The notes under the pieces: generated by a model
What the model saw: the letters and a program-made list of their open reading frames with translations, nothing else
What the model was told of the DNA's origin: nothing
The model's database searches: none
Shown: one piece after another, positions 1 through 8,079 of the stretch
Layout: the number at the start of each line of letters is the position of its first letter
Position numbering within the stretch: the first letter of the stretch is position 1
Assembly: GCF_003399625.1 (NCBI RefSeq)
Contig: NZ_NBXA01000031.1
Coordinates: 1 to 53,802, forward strand
DNA length: 53,802 nucleotides
Source of the DNA: Subtercola boreus
GTDB taxonomy: Bacteria > Actinomycetota > Actinomycetes > Actinomycetales > Microbacteriaceae
Reading direction: 5' to 3'
Translations under genes and position numbers: made by a program

Positions 1-176
1 CGGTCCGCGCCAGGGGACATTTCCCCAATGAGCAAGCCGCACTGAAATGTGTCTACCTGGCCGTGATGAGCCTGGATCCGACCGGCCAAGGGCGGGCCCG
101 CTGGACCCAACGATGGAAGGCCGCGCTCAACGCGTTCGACATCACTTTCAACGGCCGACTCACCGTCGGACGCTAA
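1..176 (+). mobile_element. IS256-family transposase, C-terminal fragment (cut by window edge)
   Basis: The frame beginning at base 3 is open to a TAA at 174-176 and encodes 57 residues. It contains the segments GHFPNEQAALKCVYLAVMSL and RWKAALNAFDITFNGRL, which are characteristic of the C-terminal end of IS256-family DDE transposases. The start is outside the window, so I cannot tell whether the element is intact. It is transcribed toward the unknown gene pair at 413-1596 and marks an insertion boundary. Confidence 0.85.
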
Positions 177-191
177 CCCACAACAACACTA

Positions 192-215
192 GTTACACCG
201 AATTCTTGACAGACC
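192..215. repeat. Putative right terminal inverted repeat of the IS256 element
   Basis: Read on the minus strand this starts GGGTCTGTCAAGAATTC and ends GGTGTAAC. It lies 15 bp after the transposase stop, where IS256-type elements carry their terminal repeat. The partner repeat is outside the window, so the exact edge and any target duplication cannot be confirmed. Confidence 0.5.
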
Positions 216-264
216 CTTTTCCGGTGTCGAACTTCTCGCAGCATAAAGGGGGCAGGCGAACTGC

Positions 265-302
265 AAAAAGCGGAGACTAAGCCGATAAGCCCAGCCTCCG
301 CT
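265..302 (-). terminator. Rho-independent terminator candidate after the 413-976 gene
   Basis: On the minus strand AGCGGAG (302-296) pairs with CTCCGCT (275-269) and is followed directly by a run of five T (269-265). It is about 110 bp downstream of the stop of the leftward gene pair, the expected place for its terminator. Confidence 0.55.
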
Positions 303-412
303 TGAATGTTAGAAACTTTTGCATCTAATGACACTCGTGCAGGCGGGAGTCAGAGCCCCTTGAACCGCGATCATTGCGGCGAGTTCCGCAGATGTAAACA
401 GCCCGATGGTAG

Positions 413-976
413 CTACTTGTCTTCCAGTACTGGTACTTGACTGGAATAGTCAGCAGCAATGAATTCGGCAGGGGCTGCGATAGTGATCATTGCAGCTTGG
501 CGGGGCTCAGAGATCCGGACGAACTCTGCACCTTGAAGGCGCACTACTTTTCCCCTCCATCGTTCGCCGTCGACAGATATCTCGACGGCGTGTTGGTCGG
601 CTTCCTCGAGAAGATGCAGCAGCTCATCACGCGCCAGCTTGGGACTGGAACCATCTGACGTTGATGAAGAGCCAACGTGGAGATAATCAAGCGCATGCAG
701 GTAAAAGTCCAGATCGAGATGATTCCCGAATTTCCACGTCCTGGTGGTAAAGGCGAGCGGATCCGGAGATTCTAAGCTGGCGACGGAAACATGGTTGGCC
801 TCGACTGCCCGGTCCCTGTTCCCATGGGGGGCTCTGTCTTCACCCCGGATCGAATAACCAACCAGGAGAGCATCGGGATGAAGAGATCGAAGGATCGGTG
901 CGTCGAACGCACGGGCACGTTCATAGTTGTGTCGGCGCTCTGCTTGGGCCTCGATGATGGTTCTCAATCCTGCCAC
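413..976 (-). CDS. Hypothetical protein, translationally coupled to the secreted protein upstream
   Basis: A 187-residue protein with no signal peptide, no membrane segment and no motif I recognise. It is charged and probably cytosolic. The start is a GTG overlapping the last 13 bases of the preceding gene (stop 964-966), so translation is probably coupled to that gene. There is a terminator-like hairpin about 110 bp downstream. The pair lies directly beside the IS256 tail. No function is proposed. Confidence 0.55.
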   Translation of the reverse strand: MAGLRTIIEAQAERRHNYERARAFDAPILRSLHPDALLVGYSIRGEDRAPHGNRDRAVEANHVSVASLESPDPLAFTTRTWKFGNHLDLDFYLHALDYLHVGSSSTSDGSSPKLARDELLHLLEEADQHAVEISVDGERWRGKVVRLQGAEFVRISEPRQAAMITIAAPAEFIAADYSSQVPVLEDK

Positions 977-1596
977 ACCACCGCGGAGATGGGATTGCCG
1001 CCGTAGCAGGTGCCCAATGTTGTCGTGACAGTCCCCCCGGCGACCGCCTCAAGAGTTGTGCCTCCGATGGCCTGAACATCGTGGGTGAAGTTCGTGTCCC
1101 AGCTAAAGCTGATGCCGGGGAATGGCGGCAGCCCGTCGAGCGGCTCACTACCTGCATCGATGGACGACGTGAGAGCGACGCTCCACGTGTGCGAGACCGC
1201 TGCACCAAAGGCGCCGTTCAGGTCGTACTGAGTATGACCAGTGGTGTTGTCGTAGAGAACCAAGTCAGACGTGCCGCAGTCACCATTTGCCGGCTGCCGA
1301 GCTGCACTTCCCGGGATGCTCACCACTTCCCCAGTGGTGGGGTTGTACTTGGGAGTAGCGCCATCCAGGCTGCCCTCAGGCGTGCCGGTTGGAACCGCGT
1401 ATTGCAGGCCATCCGAGTCAGTACGAATGTCGAACCCATTCTCCGCGGCCCGTTGTACGTCGTACCCGGCAAAGTGCAGTGAGGCCGTGCCCGTAATCGG
1501 TTCGTCTTCTACTGCGGCAGCAGATTGAGCCATCGAGATCGGGGTGGCTAGAGCCAAATCAACGACTGCCGCTTTTGTAAGCCACGATTTACGCAT
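964..1596 (-). CDS. Predicted secreted protein of unknown function
   Basis: A 210-residue protein. I chose the ATG at 1594-1596 because AGAAGG lies about 12 bases upstream and because it places a signal peptide at the N-terminus: MRKSW, a hydrophobic stretch, then an AQSAAA-type cleavage region near residue 27. The mature part is rich in Gly, Thr and Asp and has two Cys (CGTSD and TCYGG) that could form a disulfide. I see no enzymatic motif. An exported, non-catalytic protein is the safest description. It overlaps the 413-976 gene, so the two form an operon. Confidence 0.6.
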   Translation of the reverse strand: MRKSWLTKAAVVDLALATPISMAQSAAAVEDEPITGTASLHFAGYDVQRAAENGFDIRTDSDGLQYAVPTGTPEGSLDGATPKYNPTTGEVVSIPGSAARQPANGDCGTSDLVLYDNTTGHTQYDLNGAFGAAVSHTWSVALTSSIDAGSEPLDGLPPFPGISFSWDTNFTHDVQAIGGTTLEAVAGGTVTTTLGTCYGGNPISAVVWQD

Positions 1597-2251
1597 TTTA
1601 GTCTCAACCTTCTGTTCGATCGAAAAAAGGAGCACCCCTCTTTGGGGTACAAGTCTTCTCCTATGAGACCATGAAAAACAGTCTGTATATCTTCACAGAA
1701 TTGGCATATCGTTGCTTAGCTTGAGTAAAGCAATTCAATCAAGGTGTTCTTCCCCAAGAACCGAGAGACCGTTCTAGCTGGCGCCATATTTCGACCACAA
1801 AACACCGCCTCTTTGCGATCAACTCCACAAACTGTCCCTGTATAAGAGGAACGACTTCGGGACCGGTGAGAAGTCTTGCTATCTAAGGGTTGCAAGACGC
1901 TCCCGCCAGAGAATCTGATGTCAAGTAAACATGTGGCATTCTCGTCACGCGAGAATAGACGACGGTCAGGCGACCCGGGTAGGCACGTCCCCAACCCGAG
2001 CTGGACGGCGGGTGGGGTCTTTCCCAGCCTGTGCACGACCTCCGACAGGCGAGGAAGTGTGCCACCGAGTACTGGCTTGTCGCCTACGCGTATACGCGTG
2101 ACCTCGGCCGACCCAACGGCTCACAGGATCAATCATCGCGCCATCCATCATTCCGGTCGTGTCAGTCACAGCCGTTCCCTTTCGGATCAGGCCAGACCGA
2201 CACACAATTATCCAGACACTCCCAAGGCTAAGGTTTGGGCTCCTGTTACGG
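1597..2251. other. 655-bp gap without a supportable gene
   Basis: The region separates two leftward operons, so the promoter of the 1596 gene should lie in its left part. Several short frames on both strands overlap one another, but none has a convincing RBS together with a recognisable protein. The only structured element is a perfect 14-bp palindrome at 2086-2099. Confidence 0.5.
2086..2099. promoter_or_regulatory. Perfect 14-bp palindrome ACGCGTATACGCGT
   Basis: The sequence equals its own reverse complement over all 14 bases and resembles repressor half-sites of LacI or TetR type. It is downstream of the hydrolase operon and about 490 bp upstream of the secreted-protein gene, so its target is not obvious. 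Confidence 0.3.
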
Positions 2252-3202
2252 TCATTGGCTAGCGGCGTGCCCGTTTGAGTTTCGTGTCTGTTCGAGATTG
2301 TGGCGCACGAACCGGCCGCCAGATTTCAGGGCGGCAGCCGCTTCGGGCAGGGTGGAAGGAAAGCGGTGCCAGACGTGAGGCATATCCGGCCATACTTGCA
2401 TTTCGGTGTGCACGCCGGCGAGGGCGGCTTTGCGGGCCGTACGGGTCGTGTCGTCGAGGAACATTTCCGTCGAGCCGACCTGGAGGAGTAGCGGTGGTAG
2501 CCCGGTCAGGTCTGCGTAGAGCGGGGAGGCCCATGGGTGCCGTGTCTGCGTTCCTTGGAGGTAGGCGGCCGCGCCGCCGTGGGCGCCTTCTGCTGTCATG
2601 ATCGGGTCGATCTCTTCGAGCTCGGTGAAGCTGGCCCCTTCGCCTGCGAGATCTAGCCAGGCCGACATCGTGTATCCGGCTGCTGGCAAGGGAAGTCCAG
2701 CGTCGCGCGCGCTCAGCATCGTCGCCAGGACCAGTGCGCCGCCCGCCGAGTCGCCGGCGAAGACTATCTTCGACGCGGATATTCCGCTTTCCAGGACTGC
2801 GAGGTAGGCGGCGGTCGTATCCAGGACGGCGGCCGGGAAGGGATGCTCGGGTGCCAGCCGGTAGTCGATCGAGAGCACGGTCGCACCGGCCGCTGCCGCG
2901 AGTGTCGAGGTCAGGCCCCTGTAGCCGCGCGAGGACCCGAACATGTAGGCGCCACCGTGGAAGAAGAGGACGAAGTCCGTTTCCCGCGCGGAGGGCACGG
3001 TGACGCGTTCAGCTGGGACTCCGCCGAGCTGTACTGTCTCGAAGTGGGCGCCTTCGAGCGTCAGCTGGTCTTTGGCCTGAAGGTCGATGAGTGATCGTAG
3101 CGATCCCAGGTCGAAGTCTTCTGGGGCGACATCGTCTCCCTCTCGTTGGAATCGCTTGAGGACAGCGGCGAGTTCAGGGCTAAGCATCATTGCTCCATTC
3201 AT
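2252..3202 (-). CDS. Alpha/beta hydrolase, HSL family (hydrolase fold-3)
   Basis: A 316-residue cytosolic esterase or lactonase of the hormone-sensitive-lipase family. The oxyanion motif HGGA is at residues 82-85, the nucleophile elbow GDSAGG has Ser152, and a C-terminal His sits in the segment MPHVWHRF. The family hydrolyses short-chain esters and, in some members, terpene epsilon-lactones. It is the last gene of the leftward operon and overlaps the preceding gene, so coupling is likely. The start at 3202 is weak; ATGs at 3190 and 3187 follow an in-gene GGAG and may be the true start. Confidence 0.85.
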   Translation of the reverse strand: MNGAMMLSPELAAVLKRFQREGDDVAPEDFDLGSLRSLIDLQAKDQLTLEGAHFETVQLGGVPAERVTVPSARETDFVLFFHGGAYMFGSSRGYRGLTSTLAAAAGATVLSIDYRLAPEHPFPAAVLDTTAAYLAVLESGISASKIVFAGDSAGGALVLATMLSARDAGLPLPAAGYTMSAWLDLAGEGASFTELEEIDPIMTAEGAHGGAAAYLQGTQTRHPWASPLYADLTGLPPLLLQVGSTEMFLDDTTRTARKAALAGVHTEMQVWPDMPHVWHRFPSTLPEAAAALKSGGRFVRHNLEQTRNSNGHAASQ

Positions 3203-3998
3203 TGGTCATACGAGGGGTGGTGTTCTGAGATCTCGTGTCGAGAATGATCCCGGCGACTGTCTCCGGAGCCTCGATCGGCGCCAGGTGGGCGGTATCGATG
3301 ACGAACAGCCGGGATCCACTGATGCGCGCAGCGAGTATCGCGGCGTGCTCGTCGAGGGGAGTTGAGATGTCGCGGAGCCCGGCGACGACCGTGGTGGGGA
3401 CGGTGATCTCTCCGACGCGATCGAGCAGCGTCATGTCACGGATCGCTGCGCCGGCTCCCGCGTATCCCGAGGGGTTCATCAACATCAATTTTCGACAGAG
3501 ATCGGCCGCCACCTCCGGATGGTGCTGGGCGAAGCTCGGGGAGAGGAAGCGGCCGACTGACAGCCCGGCAACGCTCTGCAACCCGTTGTGTCGAACCTGT
3601 GTGACGCGGGCGACCCAGATGGAGGCGTCCACCCGGGCTGATGTGCAGATCAGCGCGAGGGAGACAACACGGTGTGGCTCGCTCAGCGCGAGTTCCATGG
3701 CAATCATCCCGCCGAGCGAGACGCCAGCGACGATCGCGCGCTGGACGCCGGCAGCATCCATCACGCTGAGGACGTCGCCGGCCAGCATCGACAGGGAGTA
3801 GTCGCCGTCGGTCGCGTCTGACGCGCCGTGGCCGCGTGTGTCTATCCGCAGCACGCGGAAGTGCGGCAGGAGGTATGGCATCGCCTCGTCCCAGAGGCTC
3901 ATGTCGGTGCCGATCGAGTTCAGGAGTACAAGATTCGAAGAGGCTGAGCCTTCGAGCTTCCAATGGAGCCGGGCGCCGTCGTTGTCGACGAATGGCAT
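3180..3998 (-). CDS. Alpha/beta hydrolase, 3-oxoadipate enol-lactonase-like
   Basis: A 272-residue protein resembling PcaD/CatD-type enol-lactonases. It has an N-terminal LLNSIGTD segment in place of the usual HG loop, the RIDTRGHGASD strand, a GVSLGG elbow with Ser94, the acid in GLRDISTP near residue 216 and His in DTAHLAPIEAPE near residue 245. Its ATG follows the TGA of the YciI gene with no gap (TGAATG). In the beta-ketoadipate pathway the family opens 3-oxoadipate enol-lactone. Here, with a cycloisomerase upstream, it probably opens a related lactone. Confidence 0.8.
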   Translation of the reverse strand: MPFVDNDGARLHWKLEGSASSNLVLLNSIGTDMSLWDEAMPYLLPHFRVLRIDTRGHGASDATDGDYSLSMLAGDVLSVMDAAGVQRAIVAGVSLGGMIAMELALSEPHRVVSLALICTSARVDASIWVARVTQVRHNGLQSVAGLSVGRFLSPSFAQHHPEVAADLCRKLMLMNPSGYAGAGAAIRDMTLLDRVGEITVPTTVVAGLRDISTPLDEHAAILAARISGSRLFVIDTAHLAPIEAPETVAGIILDTRSQNTTPRMTNEWSNDA

Positions 3999-4346
3999 TC
4001 ACAGACCCCCTGAGTCGGCAGGTGTAGCGCTGGTGCTGGTGTCGGTGTTGGGTAGGAAGCATTTGCTGTCCAGGTAGGCTTTTCGCCAGCGAGTGATGGT
4101 TATCCGGTCGAAGAGTCCGGCTGTGCTGAATGGGTCGGCGCTGATGAACTGCTCAGCGTCCGAGCGACGTTCGGTGTCAAGTATGTAGAGGCCGCCTCCG
4201 AGGTCGGTTCCGTCGTCTTCGAGCTTTGCGCCGCAGGCGAGAAGGCGGGAACTGTTGTTGTCAAGATAGACAAGATGCTCCGCGCGTACATGGGCGCGAA
4301 GTGCGCGGTGACCGGGTTTGTCCCAGGTTTCGATGATGTAGGGCAT
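3999..4346 (-). CDS. YciI-family protein
   Basis: A 115-residue protein with the YciI (YCII) pattern: DKPGHRALRAHVRAEHLVYL near the start, the glycine-rich GGGLYILD strand, then SADPFSTAGLFD and the C-terminal RWRKAYL. YciI proteins share the ferredoxin-like fold of muconolactone isomerase and some take part in ring-cleavage pathways. It lies between a cycloisomerase and an enol-lactonase-like enzyme, where catC would lie in a catechol operon. A lactone-isomerising or dehydratase role is therefore an inference worth testing. The last 20 residues are a non-conserved Thr/Ser tail. Confidence 0.8.
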   Translation of the reverse strand: MPYIIETWDKPGHRALRAHVRAEHLVYLDNNSSRLLACGAKLEDDGTDLGGGLYILDTERRSDAEQFISADPFSTAGLFDRITITRWRKAYLDSKCFLPNTDTSTSATPADSGGL

Positions 4347-4360
4347 GCGATGGTCCTGTC

Positions 4361-5500
4361 CTAGGCGGTGGTCATGTGGTCGGCGCTGGCGGAGTCTCGG
4401 CGGTAATGGGAGAGTTTGTCCTCATCGATTCTCATTCCGAAGCCGGGGCCGTGAGGCACTTCGAGATGGAAGTCGCGGTAGACCGGTTGGTGCTCCGTGA
4501 TGGTGTCGGCGAACAGCAGAGGTCCGAAGAGCTGGCATCCCCAGTCGAGCGATTGCACGGTCGAGAAGACCTGCGCGTATGCGGCAGTGCCGACGCTGCT
4601 TTCGAGCATGGTGCCGCCGAAGAGGGTCAGACCGGCGGCTTCAGCGACGGAGGCGACGTCACGGGTTCGGAGCAGGCCCCCGTGCTTCGTGACTTTGATC
4701 GAGAACGCGTCTGCGGCCCGCACGCTTGCGAACGCGAGAGCGCTCTGCACCGTGTCGATGGCCTCGTCGGCCATGATCGGGATGGTAAAGCGCTCGGTCA
4801 GACGACGCATGCCATCGATCTCTGCTGTCGGTAGTGGTTGCTCGACGACCGCGATGCCGCCGTCCTGCAACCGTTCGATGGCCCAGGTCGCGGACGCTTC
4901 GTCCCAGCCCTGATTAGCATCAGCGTGCACACGGACGTCGCCGCCGAGTGCGTTTTTCACGGCGATGGCGCGAGCCACGTCATCTCGTGGGTCATCCTTG
5001 CCGAGTTTGACGAGGAAGCGATTGTGCAGTCGCTTGTCGAGCATCTCCTGGGCGAGCGCTATGTCTTCGTCGGCCTTGCCCGCACTGAGAACGAGCAGAA
5101 CCGGCAGCCGGTCGTGCACAGCACCCCCTAGCAGGGTGGATGCCGGCACTCCTAAGGCGCGCGCGGCGAGATCGACGCAGGCCATTTCGACGGCGGCCTT
5201 CGCGTACGAGTTGCCCTTCACGGTCGCATCCATCATGGCTAGAACCCGGCGAATGAGCGAGGTGTCCATGCCGATCAAGGGAGGGGCGAGATATTGATTG
5301 ATCACGACTTGGATCGCCTCGATCGTTTCCGCTCCATACCGGGGGATCACTGACGCTTCGCCGAGTCCTTCGTTGCCGTTCTCGTCGCGGATCCTTACCA
5401 GGATCAGGCTCTGAGCGGTAACCGTCGCCATGGCAAGCTTGTGGGGGCGGATGGTTGGTAGATCAAAAACGATTGTCTCAATTGAGTGGATGCGTGTCAT
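4361..5500 (-). CDS. Muconate cycloisomerase-like enzyme (enolase superfamily)
   Basis: A 379-residue member of the muconate lactonizing subgroup of the enolase superfamily. Metal ligands are visible as Asp194 in HADANQGW, Glu220 in VVEQPL and Asp245 in MADEA, with the basic pair KVTK (Lys269, Lys272). The first lysine of the usual KxK motif is replaced: the segment reads FLVKLG, leaving one Lys at 165. The substrate may therefore differ from muconate. The ATG at 5500 overlaps the upstream stop as ATGA; upstream in-frame starts would lie inside the esterase gene. No catechol dioxygenase is present. Confidence 0.82.
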   Translation of the reverse strand: MTRIHSIETIVFDLPTIRPHKLAMATVTAQSLILVRIRDENGNEGLGEASVIPRYGAETIEAIQVVINQYLAPPLIGMDTSLIRRVLAMMDATVKGNSYAKAAVEMACVDLAARALGVPASTLLGGAVHDRLPVLLVLSAGKADEDIALAQEMLDKRLHNRFLVKLGKDDPRDDVARAIAVKNALGGDVRVHADANQGWDEASATWAIERLQDGGIAVVEQPLPTAEIDGMRRLTERFTIPIMADEAIDTVQSALAFASVRAADAFSIKVTKHGGLLRTRDVASVAEAAGLTLFGGTMLESSVGTAAYAQVFSTVQSLDWGCQLFGPLLFADTITEHQPVYRDFHLEVPHGPGFGMRIDEDKLSHYRRDSASADHMTTA

Positions 5501-7083
5501 GGTGCCAGTCCTACCCATCCTCCGAGCGGAGGGAAGTCTGATCCGAGCGCCTGCATCGCGAGTCGGTCGTCGCGGCGAGGATCGCTAACCTCCTCGCTGT
5601 CGTAACCTAGAACCATCGTTTCGCGCCGTTCGGAGGTGTAGCGGTTCCAGTCGGGTAGGCCGGATGTTTGAGGGGAGCCTGTACGGGCAAACGCAGCCCA
5701 GGCGCTGCTCACCGTCATTCCCAACGTGAAACATCGGGGGTCCGGCTGAGGGCCGGTCAGCCCTGGTGCGCGGTCAACATTGTTGAAGACGAAGGGCACG
5801 TCGACGACATGGGGAGATCTAAGGCGGCCGCTGAATTCTTCCCAGGAGAAGAGGTACATGTAGACGGCTGCCTCATTCTGCGCCGCTTTCCGTTCGGCCT
5901 GCAGTATTGCGTTTGCACGGAAGCAGGCATCCGTCTTGACGTCGAAATAGATCTCTGCCGGAGAGGAGCCCGGTCTCCGCGCCGCGTACGAGCGCCAGAC
6001 GTAGTCCAACGCCTCGTCGGAGACCCCAAATCGGTTGAGATCCGTCTGCAGATTCGTTTCAGTGAACTCCCGTGAGCCCGGGGGCACAGTTGCCAGCTCT
6101 AGTCGGTTCTCGTCCTTTGTCGTTCCGACGAGCAGCGGGATGCTCGCGGAGACCGAGGGGGCGTCGGGGGCGAATGGGTCGTTAGAGAGCGTCGAGCCGT
6201 CCACGACGGGCATGAAGTTATGGCCGGCTTTCACCGCCGACGCGTATGCGTCCAACACCTGTTCCGGGGCAGATCGAAGAAGCCCATCAATGTCGGTTGG
6301 AGCGAGGTCCAGCGCCCGGAAGACCGCGGCCGTCGTTGACGACGCTTCGTCTTGTGTCTGAGCGCGAACGATGGAGCCGCTCTGCACGACAGCCTTGTGG
6401 AAAAGGCCTTGGGCTGCGGGCATGGCCAGGAGCGCGCTGATCTTCGCGCCACCACCGGACTGCCCGAAAAGCGTCACGTTGTCGCGGTCGCCACCGAACG
6501 CTTCGATAGTGCGGTGCACCCACTGGAGGGCTGTCACGATGTCGAGGAGACCCGTGTTGCCGCTGTTCGCATAGTCGGCTCCGCCGAACTCGACGAGCGA
6601 TAGAAAACCGAAGACGTTCAGGCGATGATTCAGTTGCACCACCACGACGTCCTGCTCCCGGGCAAGACGTGTTCCGTCGTGCCAGTCGGCGTCACCCACG
6701 CCTCTGACGAATCCTCCACCGTGTACCCAGAGCATCACCGGCCGTTTGAGATGATCTGAGATGGAGGGAGTCCACACGTTGAGGACGAGACAATCTTCAC
6801 TCATCGGGCGGAACAGATCCTGGTTCCCGATGAATGGATCTCTCAGCGCTTGGTCGGCTGAACGCCGTTCGGGCGCCCGGTTTGGAACTACCTGCATGGC
6901 TAAGGGGCCGTATTGGGCCGCGTCGCGGACACCGGCCCACGGGGCAGGCTCTCGAGCTGGCAGGAATCGCCCGTTCGCCGCCACAGAGGCGGCATAGGGA
7001 ATGCCTTTGAACACGTCGATACCACCGTGCCGGACACCTTGCACCCGGCCGGCCGTCGTATCAACAATGGGCCGTTTTGACAT
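5497..7083 (-). CDS. Carboxylesterase type B (p-nitrobenzyl-esterase family)
   Basis: A 528-residue esterase. The oxyanion motif HGGGF is at 121-125. The nucleophile elbow FGQSGGG (Ser209) varies from the classical GESAGG. A probable acid is Glu in the KDENRLEL segment, and a His occurs in SPHVVDVPFVF. The start at 7083 follows GGAGG at good spacing, and homology begins at once with TTAGRVQGV, so the longer frame is rejected. No signal peptide is seen, so it is cytosolic. As first gene of the operon it probably releases the acid that the cycloisomerase and lactonase then process. Confidence 0.87.
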   Translation of the reverse strand: MSKRPIVDTTAGRVQGVRHGGIDVFKGIPYAASVAANGRFLPAREPAPWAGVRDAAQYGPLAMQVVPNRAPERRSADQALRDPFIGNQDLFRPMSEDCLVLNVWTPSISDHLKRPVMLWVHGGGFVRGVGDADWHDGTRLAREQDVVVVQLNHRLNVFGFLSLVEFGGADYANSGNTGLLDIVTALQWVHRTIEAFGGDRDNVTLFGQSGGGAKISALLAMPAAQGLFHKAVVQSGSIVRAQTQDEASSTTAAVFRALDLAPTDIDGLLRSAPEQVLDAYASAVKAGHNFMPVVDGSTLSNDPFAPDAPSVSASIPLLVGTTKDENRLELATVPPGSREFTETNLQTDLNRFGVSDEALDYVWRSYAARRPGSSPAEIYFDVKTDACFRANAILQAERKAAQNEAAVYMYLFSWEEFSGRLRSPHVVDVPFVFNNVDRAPGLTGPQPDPRCFTLGMTVSSAWAAFARTGSPQTSGLPDWNRYTSERRETMVLGYDSEEVSDPRRDDRLAMQALGSDFPPLGGWVGLAP

Positions 7084-7126
7084 GACCTGATACCTCCATT
7101 GGTGTCGGAAAACGGTAACACGAAAA

Positions 7127-7160
7127 GTTCGCTCTATGAATTTATGGGCGCACAGCGAAC
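7127..7160. promoter_or_regulatory. Inverted repeat in the esterase/IclR divergent promoter region
   Basis: GTTCGCT at 7127-7133 and AGCGAAC at 7154-7160 are perfect inverted copies 20 bp apart, between the divergent starts at 7083 and 7193. IclR regulators commonly bind such dyads in the shared promoter. Assignment to the neighbouring IclR protein is inference. Confidence 0.4.
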
Positions 7161-7192
7161 ACTCCGCGTCTCGTTGTGAAAGGATGAGGCTC

Positions 7193-7996
7193 ATGCCCGG
7201 GCAATCAGATACGAGAACCGACCGTCCTGATTCGATCGCCTCCGTGCGATCCTTCGCTCGAGGGCTCTCCGTCATATGCGCGTTCGATGCGGACCATGCT
7301 GAACTTTCCGTGAGCGACGTTGGGCGACGTACCGGCCTACCACGAGCCGCCGCTCGTCGATTCCTTTACACGCTCCTGGAACTGGGCTACGTCCGCAGCA
7401 ACGGACGACTATTCACCCTCACACCTCGCGTACTCGAGCTAGGTTTCTCCTACCTGTCGGCGCTGTCCCTTCCCGAGATTGTTCAACCGCACCTTGAACG
7501 CCTCTCACGCGCGGTCGGCCAATCGGTGTCCGCAGCCGTGATCGACGCAACCGACATCGTCTACGTCTCCCGTGTCGCAACAGAACGCATCATGAGTGTG
7601 CGCATCACGATCGGAACCCGATTCCCAGCATTCGCAACCAGCACCGGGCGGGTCCTCCTAGCAGGAATGACCGAACTGGACGCGACGGCAGCAGTCGAGG
7701 CGAGCACCCTCACCCCATTTACCGATCGCACAATCACAGATCCAACCGCCCTTCACGCCGCACTCACCCAAATCCGAAATCAGGGATGGGCATTTGTTGA
7801 TGAAGAACTCGAGCCGGGGTTGCGTTCTCTGGCAGCACCCGTGCGAGGCCGGAACGGTTCCGTCCTCGCGGCGATCAACATCTCCATGAGCACAACAAAC
7901 ACAACCGGAGGAACCACCGAGGAGATGCTGCAAAAATATCTCCCACCGCTGCTCCAAACGGCCTCCAACGCCGAGAAGGAGCTACGCCTGATCTGA
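7193..7996 (+). CDS. IclR-family transcriptional regulator
   Basis: A 267-residue regulator. The N-terminal winged helix covers LSVSDVGRRTGLPRAAARRFLYTL and is followed by the YVRSNGRLFTLTPRVLELG wing typical of the PcaR/PobR/CatR branch. The effector domain includes SAAVIDATDIVYVSR, FAFATSTGRVLLA-like and FVDEELEPGLRSLAAPV segments. I prefer the ATG at 7193, which has an AAAGGA at usable spacing; upstream starts are possible. It is divergent from the esterase operon and probably responds to one of its intermediates. Confidence 0.87.
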   Translation: MPGQSDTRTDRPDSIASVRSFARGLSVICAFDADHAELSVSDVGRRTGLPRAAARRFLYTLLELGYVRSNGRLFTLTPRVLELGFSYLSALSLPEIVQPHLERLSRAVGQSVSAAVIDATDIVYVSRVATERIMSVRITIGTRFPAFATSTGRVLLAGMTELDATAAVEASTLTPFTDRTITDPTALHAALTQIRNQGWAFVDEELEPGLRSLAAPVRGRNGSVLAAINISMSTTNTTGGTTEEMLQKYLPPLLQTASNAEKELRLI

Positions 7997-8079
7997 GAAC
8001 GACAAACGCCTGCGACTGGAGGTGAGCAGCCCCGGTCTGGTGTGCCCTTGCTTTGTCCTCGATCGAATCGTGGCGCCGG

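Noticed and set aside
1876-2262. 128-codon + frame and overlapping minus frames in the 1.6-2.25 kb gap
   Set aside because: No convincing RBS plus recognisable protein; composition is Arg/Ser/Pro-rich, as in random high-GC frames, and the frames conflict with each other.
5501-5518. Upstream start for the cycloisomerase
   Set aside because: The ATG at 5500 forms a standard ATGA overlap and begins the conserved sequence; the upstream codon adds only six unconserved residues.
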